A stretch of DNA of 64,000 bases from Gammaproteobacteria bacterium (GTDB lineage Bacteria; Pseudomonadota; Gammaproteobacteria; Burkholderiales; Burkholderiaceae_C). The stretch is taken from NCBI GenBank assembly GCA_018815325.1, contig JAHIYE010000005.1, forward strand, positions 1 through 64,000. Direction: 5' to 3'. The position numbers and the translations under genes were made by a program. The notes under the pieces were generated by a model, which saw only the letters and a program-made list of their open reading frames with translations, ran no database searches and was not told the DNA's origin. This document shows, piece by piece, positions 37,943 through 48,383 of this stretch. The first letter of the stretch is position 1, and the number at the start of each line of letters is the position of its first letter.

Positions 37943-40900
37943 ATGAACGCCCCCTCCACGCTTGATCACCTGACCACCACGCTGGGCCCTGCTGCCCAGG
38001 TGAATGAACGCATTCGCGAAATCCCCTACAACTACACCTCGTTCTCCGATCGCGAGATCGTGATCCGCCTGCTCGGTGCCCGTGCCTGGGGTGTGCTGGA
38101 GCGCCTGCGCGATGAGCGCCATACCGGCCGCTCGGCGCGCATGCTGTATGAGGTTCTGGGGGACATTTGGGTGGTACAGCGTAACCCCTACCTGCAGGAC
38201 GATCTGCTGGATAACCCCAAACGGCGCGTGCTGCTGGTTGACGCACTCAAGCACCGGCTGGGCGAAGTCGAGAAGCGGCGCACGCCGCAAGTCGATCCTG
38301 AGCGGGATGCACTGGTGGGCGAGCTGTTGCAGGATGCCACCCGGGCGGTGCAGGATTTCGATTCGGCTTTTGGCAGCATGGCCGATCTGCGACGCAGGAC
38401 ACAACGCCTGCTGTACCGCCTGACTGCGAAAGACAACGTCAAGTTTGACGGATTGAGTCGTGTCTCTCACGTGACAGATGCGACCGACTGGCGCGTCGAG
38501 TACCCGTTTGTGGTGCTCACCCCCGATACCGAGGCTGAGATGGCGCGCCTCGTCAAGGGCTGTATCGATCTGGGCCTGACCATCATCCCGCGTGGCGGCG
38601 GCACCGGTTATACCGGCGGTGCCGTGCCGCTGTCCTGGAGGAGCGCGGTCATCAATACCGAAAAGCTCGAGGCCATGACCGAGGTTGAAATGCGGGTGTT
38701 GCCCGGCATGCACGAGCCCGTGGCCACCATCTGGACCGAGGCGGGCGTGGTCACGCAACGCGTGGCCGATGCTGCAGAGCGCGGTGGTTATGTGTTTGCA
38801 GTGGACCCCACCTCGGCGGAAGCTTCCTGCGTGGGCGGCAACGTCGCCATGAATGCGGGTGGCAAGAAAGCCGTGCTGTGGGGTACGGCGCTGGACAACC
38901 TGGCCTCGTGGCGGATGGTGACACCCGATGCGGGATGGCTCGAGGTGGTTCGCTTGAACCACAACATGGGCAAGATCCATGATGCGGAGCTGGCCAGTTT
39001 CGAGCTCACCTATTTCAAGGCGGACGGCAAGACGCTGGTGCGTACCGAGCAGCTGGACATCCCCGGCAAGGCCTTCCGCAAGGAAGGCTTGGGCAAGGAC
39101 GTGACTGACAAGTTCCTCAGCGGCCTGCCTGGCATCCAGAAAGAGGGGTGTGACGGCCTCATCACGAGTGCGCGCTGGGTCGTGCATCGCATGCCTGAAC
39201 ATGTGCGCACGGTCTGTCTCGAGTTTTTTGGTCACGCGCGCGATGCGGTGCCCAGCATCGTCGACATCAAGGAGTTCATGTTTGCCGAGCAGAAGCGCTC
39301 GGGTGTGTTGCTCGCAGGCTTGGAGCACCTGGATGACCGTTACTTGAAGGCGGTGGGCTACACCACCAAGTCCAAGCGGGGTGGCCTGCCCAAGATGGTA
39401 CTGGTGGGCGACATCGCAGGTGACGATGCCGATGCGGTGGCGCGGGCTGCCTCCGAGGTAGTGCGGCTGGCCAATTCGCGCAGCGGCGAGGGCTTTGTGG
39501 CGGTCAGTGCGGAGGCCCGCAAGAAGTTCTGGCTTGACCGCAAGCGTACTGCTGCAATTTCCAAGCACACCAATGCCTTCAAGATCAATGAAGACGTGGT
39601 GATTCCGCTGCCGCGCATGGCAGAGTACACCGATGGCATCGAACGCATCAACATCGAGCTGAGCCTGCAGAACAAACTCAAGCTGTGCGGCGAACTGGAG
39701 GCCTATTTCAGCAAGGGCAACCTGCCGCTGGGCAAGCAGGGAGAAGCGAGTGAAATCCCTTCGGCCGAACTGCTGGAGGACCGCGTGGCCCAGGCCTTGG
39801 CCCTGATCGCCGAGGTGCGCACGCAATGGCGTGGCTGGCTCGATGGCGTGGACCCCCTGTTTCCCCAACTGCAGGATCACAGCTTGCGCGCGAGCTGGAA
39901 AACGCAGTTGCGGGCGCCGCTGAGGAATATTTTTTCGGGCGCCGCCTTCGAGGCCATCCTGCTCGAATGCAATGCCATCCATCAGCGCGTGCTCAAGGGC
40001 CGGGTCTGGGTGGCGCTTCACATGCATGCCGGCGACGGCAATGTGCACACCAACATTCCGGTCAACAGCGATGACTACGAGATGCTGCAGGCCGCACACC
40101 ATTCGGTCAAACGCATCATGGCGCTGGCTCGCTCGCTCGATGGCGTGATCTCGGGCGAACACGGCATCGGTATCACCAAGCTGGAGTTTCTCAGCGACGA
40201 AGAGTTGCGTCCGTTTACCGAGTACAAGCACAAGGTGGATCCAGAGGGCCGCTTCAACAAGGGCAAGCTGCTGCGCGACGTGCAGTTGCCGGCAGATCTG
40301 ACCAATGCCTACACGCCGAGCTTTGGCCTCATGGGGCACGAGTCGCTGATCATGCAGCAGTCCGATATTGGCGCCATTGCCGACAGCGTGAAGGATTGCC
40401 TGCGCTGCGGCAAGTGCAAGCCGGTTTGTGCCACCCATGTGCCACGCGCCAACCTGCTGTACAGCCCGCGCAACAAGATCCTGGCGACTTCGCTGCTGGT
40501 CGAGGCCTTTCTTTATGAAGAGCAGACGCGGCGCGGTGTGAGCATCAAACACTGGCAGGAATTCGAGGACGTGGCCGATCACTGCACCGTGTGCCACAAA
40601 TGCCTCTCGCCTTGTCCGGTGAACATCGACTTTGGCGATGTCTCGATGAACATGCGCAACCTGCTGCGCAAGATGGGGCAGAAGTCCTTCAATCCCGGCA
40701 ATGCCGCGGCCATGTTCTTCCTCAACGCGACAAGCCCCGAGACCATCAAGTTCATGCGCTCGGCCATGGTGGATGTGGGCTTCAAGGCGCAGCGTCTGGC
40801 CAATGACCTGCTGCGCACCTTTGCGAGGAAGCAGACGGCGAAACCGCCTGCGACCGTGGGCAAGTCGCCCATCAAGGAGCAGGTGATCCACTTCATCAAC

Positions 40901-41809
40901 AAGAAGATGCCTGGTGGCCTGCCCAAGAAAACGGCGCGTGCCCTGCTGGACATCGAGGATGCCGATTACGTGCCCATCATCCGCAACCCCCAGGCCACGA
41001 CGGCCGAGACGGAGGCGGTGTTCTATTTCCCCGGCTGTGGCTCGGAGCGCCTGTTCAGCCAGGTCGGTCTGGCCACGCAGGCCATGCTCTGGCATGCGGG
41101 TGTACAGACGGTGTTGCCCCCGGGCTACCTGTGTTGCGGTTATCCACAACGTGGCTCGGGCCAGTTCGACAAGGCCGAGAAGATCATCACCGACAACCGT
41201 GTGCTGTTCCACCGCGTGGCCAACACGCTGAACTACCTCGACATCAAGACTGTGGTGGTCAGTTGCGGCACCTGCTATGACCAGTTGCAGGGCTACGAGT
41301 TCGAGCAGATATTCCCCGGCAGCCGCATCATCGATATCCACGAATACCTGCTGGAAAAAGGCATCACCCTGAGTGGGCAGGGCGCGTATCTGTACCACGA
41401 TCCTTGCCACAGCCCGATGAAGCTGCAGGAGCCGATGAAGACGGTCAAGGCCCTGATGGGCGACAAGGTGCTGGAGAGCAAGCGCTGCTGCGGTGAATCC
41501 GGCACGCTGGGCGTGAGCCGGCCCGACATTTCCACGCAAATCCGTTTCCGCAAGGAAGAGGAACTGCTCAAGGGGGAGGCCGAGCTGCGTGCCGCAGGCG
41601 AGCTGGGCCCCAGGGACAACCTCAAGATTCTCACGAGCTGCCCGAGCTGTCTGCAGGGCCTGAGCCGTTATGGCAACGACTTGCAGAACGGCTTGCTTGA
41701 GGCCGACTACATCGTGGTGGAAATGGCCCGGCAGATTCTTGGCGAGCAGTGGATGCCGCAGTATGTCGAGGCAGCGAATGCCGGCGGCATCGAACGCGTG
41801 CTGGTCTGA
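37943..41809 (+). CDS. Large FAD / Fe-S oxidoreductase with DUF3683 domain
   Basis: The 1288-residue protein combines several parts. An N-terminal DUF3683 domain (about 1-170) is followed by an FAD-binding type 4 domain ([16 protein letters not shown] near 213) and an FAD-oxidase C domain ([12 protein letters not shown] near 694; [13 protein letters not shown] near 738). Two 4Fe-4S motifs follow ([11 protein letters not shown] near 819; [12 protein letters not shown] near 881), then two CCG domains ([11 protein letters not shown] near 1030; CCGESGTLG and SCPSC near the end). This is a GlcD/GlpC-like architecture in one chain. It probably oxidises a 2-hydroxy acid and passes electrons to quinone; the substrate is unknown. 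The ugp operon is divergent. Confidence 0.9.
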   Translation: MNAPSTLDHLTTTLGPAAQVNERIREIPYNYTSFSDREIVIRLLGARAWGVLERLRDERHTGRSARMLYEVLGDIWVVQRNPYLQDDLLDNPKRRVLLVDALKHRLGEVEKRRTPQVDPERDALVGELLQDATRAVQDFDSAFGSMADLRRRTQRLLYRLTAKDNVKFDGLSRVSHVTDATDWRVEYPFVVLTPDTEAEMARLVKGCIDLGLTIIPRGGGTGYTGGAVPLSWRSAVINTEKLEAMTEVEMRVLPGMHEPVATIWTEAGVVTQRVADAAERGGYVFAVDPTSAEASCVGGNVAMNAGGKKAVLWGTALDNLASWRMVTPDAGWLEVVRLNHNMGKIHDAELASFELTYFKADGKTLVRTEQLDIPGKAFRKEGLGKDVTDKFLSGLPGIQKEGCDGLITSARWVVHRMPEHVRTVCLEFFGHARDAVPSIVDIKEFMFAEQKRSGVLLAGLEHLDDRYLKAVGYTTKSKRGGLPKMVLVGDIAGDDADAVARAASEVVRLANSRSGEGFVAVSAEARKKFWLDRKRTAAISKHTNAFKINEDVVIPLPRMAEYTDGIERINIELSLQNKLKLCGELEAYFSKGNLPLGKQGEASEIPSAELLEDRVAQALALIAEVRTQWRGWLDGVDPLFPQLQDHSLRASWKTQLRAPLRNIFSGAAFEAILLECNAIHQRVLKGRVWVALHMHAGDGNVHTNIPVNSDDYEMLQAAHHSVKRIMALARSLDGVISGEHGIGITKLEFLSDEELRPFTEYKHKVDPEGRFNKGKLLRDVQLPADLTNAYTPSFGLMGHESLIMQQSDIGAIADSVKDCLRCGKCKPVCATHVPRANLLYSPRNKILATSLLVEAFLYEEQTRRGVSIKHWQEFEDVADHCTVCHKCLSPCPVNIDFGDVSMNMRNLLRKMGQKSFNPGNAAAMFFLNATSPETIKFMRSAMVDVGFKAQRLANDLLRTFARKQTAKPPATVGKSPIKEQVIHFINKKMPGGLPKKTARALLDIEDADYVPIIRNPQATTAETEAVFYFPGCGSERLFSQVGLATQAMLWHAGVQTVLPPGYLCCGYPQRGSGQFDKAEKIITDNRVLFHRVANTLNYLDIKTVVVSCGTCYDQLQGYEFEQIFPGSRIIDIHEYLLEKGITLSGQGAYLYHDPCHSPMKLQEPMKTVKALMGDKVLESKRCCGESGTLGVSRPDISTQIRFRKEEELLKGEAELRAAGELGPRDNLKILTSCPSCLQGLSRYGNDLQNGLLEADYIVVEMARQILGEQWMPQYVEAANAGGIERVLV

Positions 41810-41812
41810 GCC

Positions 41813-42256
41813 ATGGCACAGGCGGGCTGTACGCTGTGCGCAACCGAGGGCGGCATTCCTGTCTTTCGGTGCGCTCAGTTCCGGGTGATCCGGGCTGAGG
41901 AAGCCGGTTTTCCCGCTTTTTACCGCCTCATCTGGCATGCCCATGTGGCCGAATTCTCCGATCTGAGCCCGGCCGAGCGCAGCCTCTGCATGGAGGCGGT
42001 GGCCTGCCTTGAGATCGAGTTGCGCCGTGCGCTCCAGCCCACCAAGATCAACCTGGCGGCGCTGGGCAATATGGTGCCGCACCTGCACTGGCATGTGATT
42101 GCCCGGTTTGACTGGGACACGCATTTTCCTGCGCCGGTCTGGGCTCCTGCGGTGCGCGAGGCGGACGCCCCGGCACTCGCCGCCGTGACGCAGCAGCTGC
42201 TGGCGCTCGACGATGCCATCGTGCGCAGTCTGGCCGCCATGCCGAAGGCGATGTGA
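41813..42256 (+). CDS. HIT-family protein
   Basis: The 147-residue protein has the histidine triad in HLHWHVIARF and an N-terminal cysteine pair (CTLC). HIT proteins hydrolyse or transfer nucleotides, for example from adenylated phosphoramidates. It starts three bases after the large oxidoreductase stop and is probably cotranscribed with it. No substrate can be assigned. The C-terminal tail after the triad is longer than in the Hint subgroup. Confidence 0.9.
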   Translation: MAQAGCTLCATEGGIPVFRCAQFRVIRAEEAGFPAFYRLIWHAHVAEFSDLSPAERSLCMEAVACLEIELRRALQPTKINLAALGNMVPHLHWHVIARFDWDTHFPAPVWAPAVREADAPALAAVTQQLLALDDAIVRSLAAMPKAM

Positions 42257-42288
42257 TAAGTTTCAGGATTTTCAGCAGGTAAATTCTC

Positions 42289-42702
42289 ATGGCAGGTTTG
42301 CAATCCGGCGCGCCGACGCCCCAGGCCCTGACAGTTCACGGACAGTCCCGTGTGCTGGAGGTGAGCTTTTCCGACGGGGCAACGTTCCGAATTCCCTTCG
42401 AGCTGATGCGGGTGTACTCGCCTTCGGCCGAGGTGCAGGGGCACGGTCCAGGGCAGGAGGTTCTGCAAACCGGCAAGCGCGAAGTAGAGCTGTCGGCGCT
42501 GCAGCCAGTGGGTAACTACGCGGTGCAGCCTACGTTTTCAGATGGCCATGACAGTGGCATCTTTTCCTGGGATTACCTGTATTTTCTTGGCTCACAATCA
42601 GAAAAACTGTGGGAAGACTACTTTGCCCGGCTCAAGGCGGCAGGCGTCGAGCGTGATGCACTGATGCCTGAAAAGGCGGGGCAGGGATGTGCCAGTCACT
42701 GA
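42289..42702 (+). CDS. DUF971 family protein
   Basis: The 137-residue protein has the DUF971 domain (LEVSFSDGATFRIPFELMRVYSPSAE; QPTFSDGHDSGIFSWDYLYFLG). This is the fold also found at the N-terminus of gamma-butyrobetaine hydroxylase and in some Fe-S proteins. The C-terminal segment (LWEDYFARLKAAGVERD) is typical of the stand-alone bacterial form. Its role is unknown. It precedes ubiE, a link often seen in betaproteobacteria. A palindromic element follows the stop. Confidence 0.88.
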   Translation: MAGLQSGAPTPQALTVHGQSRVLEVSFSDGATFRIPFELMRVYSPSAEVQGHGPGQEVLQTGKREVELSALQPVGNYAVQPTFSDGHDSGIFSWDYLYFLGSQSEKLWEDYFARLKAAGVERDALMPEKAGQGCASH

Positions 42703-42715
42703 GTCTTCGGTGCTT

Positions 42716-42768
42716 CTGATTTGATAGCTAACTAATTAATATTGATAAGGGCTAGAAGCCGATTTTCA
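42716..42768. repeat. Dispersed palindromic element, copy D
   Basis: The element reads TTTGATAGCTAAC, an AT-rich middle, ATAAGGGCTAGAAGCC and GATTTTCAT. It lies between the DUF971 gene and ubiE and takes up about a third of that 144-bp gap. Its ATAAGGGCT core is shared with copies A and C. Confidence 0.75.
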
Positions 42769-42846
42769 TCATAATCACGACAAATTCCCCCGGTGGATGC
42801 AGGGGTTGCGGGTGAGACTGACGGAATAAGGCCTAGCATTGCATGC

Positions 42847-43578
42847 ATGAACACCACCCATTTCGGATTTGAATCTGTCGACGAGGCGGACAAGTCCCGT
42901 CGTGTTCGCGGTGTGTTCGACTCGGTCGCCTCCCGCTACGACATCATGAACGACCTGATGTCCATGGGACTGCACCGTGCCTGGAAGGCCTATACGGTGA
43001 TGGTGGCCAATCTGAAGGAAGGTGACCAGGCGCTTGATATTGCGGGTGGCACGGGGGATCTGGCGCTGGCCTTTGCCAAACAGGTAGGCAAGACGGGTCG
43101 GGTGGTGCACACCGATATCAATGAGGCCATGTTGCGTACCGGACGTGACCGCCTGCTGGATGCCGGCGTGGTGCTGCCCACAACCGTATGTGATGCCGAA
43201 AAATTACCCTTTGCGAGCAACCATTTCGATCTGGTGAGCGTGGCTTTTGGCTTGCGCAACATGACGCACAAGGACAAGGCGCTGGCGGAGATGAACCGCG
43301 TGCTCAAACCCGGGGGCAAGCTGCTGGTGCTGGAGTTCTCGAAAGTCGCGCCGCCGCTGGAAAAGGTTTACGACTGGTATTCATTCAAGGTGCTGCCCAA
43401 GCTGGGTCAGCTGGTGGCCAAGGACGCGGCCAGCTACAAGTACCTTGCCGAGTCAATCCGCATGCATCCTGGCCAGGAAGAGCTAAAGGCCCTGATGGGA
43501 GAAGCGGGTTTCGGTCATGTGGACTATCACAACCTCGCTGGCGGGATTGTGGCATTGCATGTTGGAATCAAGTGCTGA
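42847..43578 (+). CDS. ubiE: Ubiquinone/menaquinone C-methyltransferase UbiE
   Basis: UbiE methylates the benzoquinol ring in ubiquinone synthesis. The 243-residue protein has [22 protein letters not shown], the SAM motif [11 protein letters not shown], and the UbiE signatures [13 protein letters not shown] and VLEFSK. I start at ATG 42847, giving [16 protein letters not shown]. It leads the ubiE / Tim44-like / ubiJ / ubiB series; the side chain is supplied by the polyprenyl synthase at 15.3-16.4 kb. Ubiquinone rather than menaquinone is inferred from taxon and neighbours. Confidence 0.96.
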   Translation: MNTTHFGFESVDEADKSRRVRGVFDSVASRYDIMNDLMSMGLHRAWKAYTVMVANLKEGDQALDIAGGTGDLALAFAKQVGKTGRVVHTDINEAMLRTGRDRLLDAGVVLPTTVCDAEKLPFASNHFDLVSVAFGLRNMTHKDKALAEMNRVLKPGGKLLVLEFSKVAPPLEKVYDWYSFKVLPKLGQLVAKDAASYKYLAESIRMHPGQEELKALMGEAGFGHVDYHNLAGGIVALHVGIKC

Positions 43579-43635
43579 GACAAAGACAAAAGATTTGTCG
43601 CTGGCTTATTTGGGATTCGATTGAATGGAGATGAC

Positions 43636-44616
43636 ATGAAATTTTGGACATTGGCGTTGACCCTGGTTCTGACTCTGGGCAGCCTGAATGCGGAAGCGGC
43701 CAGGCGCTTGGGCGGCGGCTTATCCTTCGGCAAGCAGTCGAGCAACGTCACGAAGCGCCAGGCAGCACCCGCAACCCCGGCTGCACCAGCGCAAAACACC
43801 GCTACAGCAGCGCCCAAGCCTGCGCCAGCCGCTGCACCTGCTGCTGCGCCCAGGAAACCCTGGGGAGCCATGCTGGGCGGACTGGCTGCGGGCCTGGGCC
43901 TGGCCTGGCTGGCCAGTTCGCTGGGCATGGGAGAAGCTTTTGGTCAATTCATTCTGATTGCACTCATGGTGCTGGTCGTCATGCTGGTCATTGGCTGGGT
44001 GATGCGCAACCGTCGTCCGCCTGCCTCGCGACAAGGCGGTGCTTATGCCTTCCAGGGCGCTGGCGGCATGCCGGCGACTGCAGCCGACTCCTACCGCCCG
44101 GAGAATGTCGGCAATGATGCGTCGGCACGCCCGTTCGAACGCAACAGCATGCTGTTTGACCCAGCCAGCAACGCTTCATCCGGTTCGATGATCGGCTCCC
44201 GTCTGGAGGGGGCTCAGAACTGGGGTGTGCCCGCCGGTTTCGATGCGACTGGTTTTCTGCAGGCAGCCAAGGCGAATTTTGTGACCTTGCAGGAAGCCTG
44301 GGACAAATCCAACATTCCTGTGCTGCGCTCAATGATGACCGACGAGATGCTCGAAGAAATCCAGGCCCAGCTGGCCGAGCGTGAGTCCCACACGGGGGGC
44401 GGTATTCCCAACAGCACCGATGTGGTGATGATTGAAGCCCAGTTGCTCGGTATCGAGGAACTGGCGGACGATTACATGGCGAGCGTGGAGTTCTCCGGCA
44501 TGATCCGTGAGCAGCCTTCCGCAGGTCCGAGCCCGTTCCGTGAAGTCTGGAACATGACCAAGCCCAAGAGCGGAAGCCGGGGCTGGCTGGTCGCCGGCGT
44601 GCAGGCACTGCAATAG
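43636..44616 (+). CDS. Tim44-like domain membrane protein
   Basis: The 326-residue protein has a signal peptide (MKFWTLALTLVLTLGSLNAEA), an Ala/Pro-rich linker and two close hydrophobic segments (AMLGGLAAGLGLAWLASSLG; FILIALMVLVVMLVIGWVM). A C-terminal Tim44-like domain runs from about 205 (FLQAAKANFVTLQEAWDKSNIPVLRSMMTDEM). In mitochondria the Tim44 domain binds membranes; the bacterial role is unknown. It stands between ubiE and ubiJ-ubiB, a conserved betaproteobacterial position. GGAG precedes ATG 43636, and a terminator follows. Confidence 0.9.
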   Translation: MKFWTLALTLVLTLGSLNAEAARRLGGGLSFGKQSSNVTKRQAAPATPAAPAQNTATAAPKPAPAAAPAAAPRKPWGAMLGGLAAGLGLAWLASSLGMGEAFGQFILIALMVLVVMLVIGWVMRNRRPPASRQGGAYAFQGAGGMPATAADSYRPENVGNDASARPFERNSMLFDPASNASSGSMIGSRLEGAQNWGVPAGFDATGFLQAAKANFVTLQEAWDKSNIPVLRSMMTDEMLEEIQAQLAERESHTGGGIPNSTDVVMIEAQLLGIEELADDYMASVEFSGMIREQPSAGPSPFREVWNMTKPKSGSRGWLVAGVQALQ

Positions 44617-44623
44617 GCAGGTG

Positions 44624-44642
44624 ACGGGCTTGCCCCGTTTTC
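44624..44642 (+). terminator. Short terminator after the Tim44-like gene
   Basis: The stem ACGGG / CCCGT (44624-44628 with 44634-44638) with loop CTTGC is followed by TTTTC. It stands seven bases after the stop and about 20 bp before the ubiJ start. Confidence 0.65.
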
Positions 44643-44653
44643 AGGGAATAATC

Positions 44654-44677
44654 GGGGACTATGGCAACACAGTCCCC
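44654..44677 (+). promoter_or_regulatory. Hairpin displaying the ubiJ start codon
   Basis: GGGGACT (44654-44660) pairs perfectly with AGTCCCC (44671-44677). The 10-base loop starts with the ubiJ ATG (44661-44663), and GTTTTCTTT follows. The stem contains the only G-rich upstream stretch that could serve as a ribosome-binding site, so folding should limit ubiJ translation or end transcription. Confidence 0.6.
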
Positions 44678-45209
44678 GTTTTCTTTGCTGGAAGACTTTT
44701 TCCGGAATTTCGATACCAGGCTTCAACCCCCCGCGTGGATCGTGGACGAGCTGCAGCGGCGTATCGTGCTGCTCCTCAACCACGTGCTGATGCAGGAAAA
44801 AGAAGCCATGAGCCGGCTTACACGACAAAAGGGCCGGGTGATTCTGTTTCACTGGCGCAGCATCACGCTCAAACTGGTTGCAACCCCAGCCGGCTTGCTC
44901 GACCGTGCCGAGTCTTCATCCGTGCCCGATCTGACGCTGTCGCTGACCGACACCTCTCCGCTGGCGATTGCCAACAGCTTGTTGAGAGGTGACAAGCCTG
45001 CGGTGCGCATTGAAGGTGATGTGCAACTGGCAGCAGAGGTCAATTGGCTGGCAGACCATGTACGCTGGGACCTTGAGGAAGACCTGGCCCGCATCGTGGG
45101 GGATGCGCCGGCACATGCGCTGGGCGAAGCAACGCGCCGCTCTTTGCAGGCTCTGCGAGAGTTCATAGGCTCCCGGCAGCCTGCGACACCTGCCGGACCC
45201 TCCGCATGA
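44661..45209 (+). CDS. ubiJ: Ubiquinone biosynthesis accessory factor UbiJ
   Basis: The 182-residue protein has the SCP2 lipid-binding domain ([40 protein letters not shown]) and a C-terminal helical region ([22 protein letters not shown]), as in E. coli UbiJ. UbiJ scaffolds the soluble Ubi complex and binds ubiquinone precursors. Its last codons overlap the ubiB start (4 bp). The start codon lies in a hairpin loop. Confidence 0.92.
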   Translation: MATQSPFSLLEDFFRNFDTRLQPPAWIVDELQRRIVLLLNHVLMQEKEAMSRLTRQKGRVILFHWRSITLKLVATPAGLLDRAESSSVPDLTLSLTDTSPLAIANSLLRGDKPAVRIEGDVQLAAEVNWLADHVRWDLEEDLARIVGDAPAHALGEATRRSLQALREFIGSRQPATPAGPSA

Positions 45210-46777
45210 CACGACTTTTCCGAGGGGTGTTCATCGTCTGGACCGCGCTGCGTTTCGGGCTGGATGAGCTGGTGCTGACCAGCTTCCAGAGGCCCTGGCT
45301 GCGGGTGATTGCACGCATCGTCTCGATCGGGCGCAACCTGAACGCGCCGCGCGGTCAGCGCCTGCGCGAGGCGCTGGAGCGGCTGGGGCCGATCTTCGTC
45401 AAATTGGGTCAGGTGCTGTCCACCCGGCGCGACCTCATGCCCATGGATATCGCGGACGAACTCGCGCGACTGCAGGACCGCGTGCCGCCCTTCAGTCCTG
45501 ACATCGCCATCGCCACCATTGAGCGTTCCTTTCGCAAGCCGCTGGACCAGATATTCGCCTCATTCGAGCGCGAGCCCGTGGCCAGCGCCTCGATCGCCCA
45601 GGTGCATTTCGCGACGCTCAAGGACCGCCATGGGCGGCTGCGCGATGTGGCTGTCAAGGTCCTGCGTCCTGGCATGTTGCCTGCGATTGAAAAGGACCTG
45701 AGCCTCATGCGCATGATGGCGGGCTGGATCGAAAGCCTGTCGGCTGACGGCAAGCGACTCAAGCCGCGCGAGGTGGTGGGTGAATTCGATAAATATCTGC
45801 ACGATGAGCTGGACCTCGTGCGGGAGGCCGCCAGTGCCGCGCAACTGCGCCGCAACATGGAGGGGCTGGACCTCGTGCTGATCCCCGAAATGATCTGGGA
45901 CTACTGCATGCCCGATGTCATCGTGATGGAGCGCATGCGCGGCATCCCCATCAGCCAGACCGCGCGGCTGCGCCAGGCCGGGGTCGATATCCCCAAGCTC
46001 GCGCGGGATGGCGTGACGCTGTTCTTCACGCAGGTGTTCCGGGATGGTTTTTTCCATGCCGACATGCATCCGGGCAATATCCAGGTCAGTATCGAGCCGG
46101 CCACATTCGGGCGCTATATCTCGCTGGACTTCGGTATCGTCGGCACACTGACCGAGTTCGACAAGGAGTACCTGGCGCAGAACTTCACGGCTTTTTTCCG
46201 GCGCGACTACAAGCGCGTGGCCGAGTTGCACATCGAGTCTGGCTGGGTGCCCGCCGGCACGCGTGTGGATGAACTGGAGAGTGCCATTCGCTCGGTCTGC
46301 GAGCCCTATTTTGACCGGCCGCTCAAGGAGATCTCGCTGGGCATGGTGCTGATGCGCCTGTTTCAGACTTCGCGCCGTTTCCATGTCGAAATCCAGCCGC
46401 AACTGGTGCTGCTGCAAAAAACCCTGCTCAACATCGAAGGCCTGGGACGAGACCTCGACCCAGAGCTCGATCTCTGGCACACGGCCAAGCCCTTCCTCGA
46501 GAAATGGATGCTGGAGCAGATTGGCCCCAAAAAACTGATCGAGCAGCTCAAGGATCAGGCGCCGCGCTATGCCAAACTCCTGCCCGAGCTGCCGCGCCTG
46601 CTGCATGACTACCTGCAGCACCGGCCCGCAGACATCAAACGGGAGTTGACCGAGTTGCTGGCCGAGCAGCGCCGCACCAACAAATTGCTGCAGGCCCTGC
46701 TATATGGCGCCCTGGGCTTTGTGTTGGGCCTGATCGTGGTACAGATTTTGCTGCGTGTGCAGCTGTCATCCATTTGA
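45206..46777 (+). CDS. ubiB: Ubiquinone biosynthesis kinase-like protein UbiB
   Basis: The 523-residue protein has the UbiB hallmarks: the KxGQ motif ([14 protein letters not shown], from residue 66), the Ala-rich loop [10 protein letters not shown], and [11 protein letters not shown] with a downstream LDFGIVG metal motif. Two C-terminal membrane helices are suggested by [20 protein letters not shown] and the segment near it. UbiB is an ATPase thought to extract hydrophobic ubiquinone precursors from the membrane. It is coupled to ubiJ. Confidence 0.96.
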   Translation: MTRLFRGVFIVWTALRFGLDELVLTSFQRPWLRVIARIVSIGRNLNAPRGQRLREALERLGPIFVKLGQVLSTRRDLMPMDIADELARLQDRVPPFSPDIAIATIERSFRKPLDQIFASFEREPVASASIAQVHFATLKDRHGRLRDVAVKVLRPGMLPAIEKDLSLMRMMAGWIESLSADGKRLKPREVVGEFDKYLHDELDLVREAASAAQLRRNMEGLDLVLIPEMIWDYCMPDVIVMERMRGIPISQTARLRQAGVDIPKLARDGVTLFFTQVFRDGFFHADMHPGNIQVSIEPATFGRYISLDFGIVGTLTEFDKEYLAQNFTAFFRRDYKRVAELHIESGWVPAGTRVDELESAIRSVCEPYFDRPLKEISLGMVLMRLFQTSRRFHVEIQPQLVLLQKTLLNIEGLGRDLDPELDLWHTAKPFLEKWMLEQIGPKKLIEQLKDQAPRYAKLLPELPRLLHDYLQHRPADIKRELTELLAEQRRTNKLLQALLYGALGFVLGLIVVQILLRVQLSSI

Positions 46778-46827
46778 TCCATTTGAATATCTGGATAATG
46801 CCGTCTTTTTGATGTGAGGAGCGTGCC

Positions 46828-48273
46828 ATGCTGCTGACCCTGGTCATTGCCTATCTGTTAGTCACCATCGCGATTGGCCTGTATGCGGCCAAACGGGTCA
46901 AGACCACGACAGACTATGCAGTGGCTGGTCGCCGCCTGCCGCTGGTCATGATTGTGACCACCACGTTTGCCACCTGGTTCGGCTCGGAGACGGTGCTGGG
47001 CATTCCTGCCAAGTTCATCGAGTCCGGTCTCAATGGGGTGGTCGAGGACCCGTTCGGCGCCGGCACCTGCCTGATCCTGGTGGGGCTGTTTTTTGCCGGC
47101 AAGCTCTACCGCATGACGCTGCTGACCATCAGCGACTACTACCGCGAGCGCTATGGCCGTTCGGTCGAGGTGATTTGCTCCTTCATCATCATGCTGAGCT
47201 ACCTGGGCTGGGTGTCGGCTCAGGTCACGGCGCTGGGCCTGGTCTTCAATGTCCTGTCGGGCGGCGTCATCACGGTGACACTGGGCATGGTCATTGGCGT
47301 GGTGTCGATCCTGGCCTATACGCTGTTTGGCGGCATGTGGTCGGTGGCGGTGACCGATTTCATCCAGATGATCATCCTGGTCGTGGGCCTGGCGGTGCTG
47401 GCTGTCTTTGCGGGGCAACAGGCGGGCGGCGCGGACAAGGTGATCTCACTGGTGGTGAGCAAGGACCTGTTCCGCTTCTGGCCCGAGCCTAACTTCAAGG
47501 ACATGCTGTTTTTCTTTGCCGCCGCTATCACCCTCATGCTGGGTTCGATCCCGCAGCAGGACGTGTTCCAGCGCGTGATGTCGGCCAACAGTCCCTCAGC
47601 CGCGACCAAGGGGCCCGTCATAGGTGGGGTGTTCTACATCCTGTTCGCCTTTGTGCCGATGTTCCTGGTCGCCAGCGCCCTGATCATCATGCCCGAGCAG
47701 ACGGCCCAGTTGCTCAAGGAAGACCCCCAGAAAATACTGCCCACACTGGTGCTGGAGCGCATGCCATTTGTGATGCAGGTGCTGTTTTTTGGCGCCTTGC
47801 TGTCGGCGATCAAGTCCACGGCTTCGGCCACCCTGCTGGCGCCGAGCGTCACCTTTGTCGAGAACATCTGGCGCCAGTTCACGCCCCGTTTGGGTGACAA
47901 GCAGGAACTGCGCACCATGCGCCTGACCGTGCTGATATTCGGTGCCTTTGTGCTGCTTTATGCGATCAAGATGGAGGGCACACCCATCTATGAAATGGTC
48001 TCCGGCGCCTACCAGGTCACGCTGGTAGGGTCCTTCATTCCATTGGCATTTGGCCTGTACTGGAAAAAAGCCACCACCCAGGGAGCCCTGTTTTCCATTG
48101 TGCTGGGGTTGCTGGCCTGGGTGCTGTTCCTGGCAACGCCGGCCGGGGAGGAGTTCCCGGCCCAGCTGGCGGGCATTTTGGCGGCATTGGTGGGCATGCT
48201 GATAGGCTCGCTGGGGCCGCAGGCGCTCAAAAACACCCATGGAGCGCACCGCAAGCTCCCCGGCACCCACTGA
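46828..48273 (+). CDS. Sodium:solute symporter family transporter
   Basis: The 481-residue protein has 12-13 hydrophobic helices and the SSS-family features TTTFATWFGSETVLGIPAKF near helix 2 and LTISDYYRERYGRSVE between helices 3 and 4. A loop FFGALLSAIKSTASATLLAPS stands in the second half. The substrate cannot be told; the family takes up acetate, proline, pantothenate, sugars and others. GAGGAG precedes the ATG at 46828. It stands alone between ubiB and a terminator. Confidence 0.9.
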   Translation: MLLTLVIAYLLVTIAIGLYAAKRVKTTTDYAVAGRRLPLVMIVTTTFATWFGSETVLGIPAKFIESGLNGVVEDPFGAGTCLILVGLFFAGKLYRMTLLTISDYYRERYGRSVEVICSFIIMLSYLGWVSAQVTALGLVFNVLSGGVITVTLGMVIGVVSILAYTLFGGMWSVAVTDFIQMIILVVGLAVLAVFAGQQAGGADKVISLVVSKDLFRFWPEPNFKDMLFFFAAAITLMLGSIPQQDVFQRVMSANSPSAATKGPVIGGVFYILFAFVPMFLVASALIIMPEQTAQLLKEDPQKILPTLVLERMPFVMQVLFFGALLSAIKSTASATLLAPSVTFVENIWRQFTPRLGDKQELRTMRLTVLIFGAFVLLYAIKMEGTPIYEMVSGAYQVTLVGSFIPLAFGLYWKKATTQGALFSIVLGLLAWVLFLATPAGEEFPAQLAGILAALVGMLIGSLGPQALKNTHGAHRKLPGTH

Positions 48274-48301
48274 TTTCCGGCTTGCCGTTGCCGGTTTGAA
48301 C

Positions 48302-48330
48302 CAAAGCCCCTTGCCTGGGGCTTTGTTTTT
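48302..48330 (+). terminator. Rho-independent terminator after the symporter gene
   Basis: A perfect 9-bp stem CAAAGCCCC / GGGGCTTTG (48302-48310 with 48317-48325), with loop TTGCCT, is followed by TTTTT. It separates the symporter from the fmdB-DUF502-aspS unit. Confidence 0.93.
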
Positions 48331-48341
48331 GGGCCTCCGCC

Positions 48342-48347
48342 TATAAT
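48342..48347 (+). promoter_or_regulatory. Likely -10 element for fmdB-DUF502-aspS
   Basis: A consensus TATAAT stands 36 bp before the fmdB start, directly after the symporter terminator. No good -35 is visible at 16-18 bp; TTGTTT (48323-48328) is too close. The position fits a promoter for the downstream unit. Confidence 0.5.
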
Positions 48348-48383
48348 TGAAGGCTTTGTAACCCCCAACCGGTCTATCACGCC

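Noticed and set aside
37892-42124. A 1410-codon open frame antisense to the FAD/Fe-S oxidoreductase gene
   Set aside because: Its translation is rich in His, Gln, Arg and Leu without domains, as expected from the complement of a high-GC gene; the + strand frame has complete motifs.
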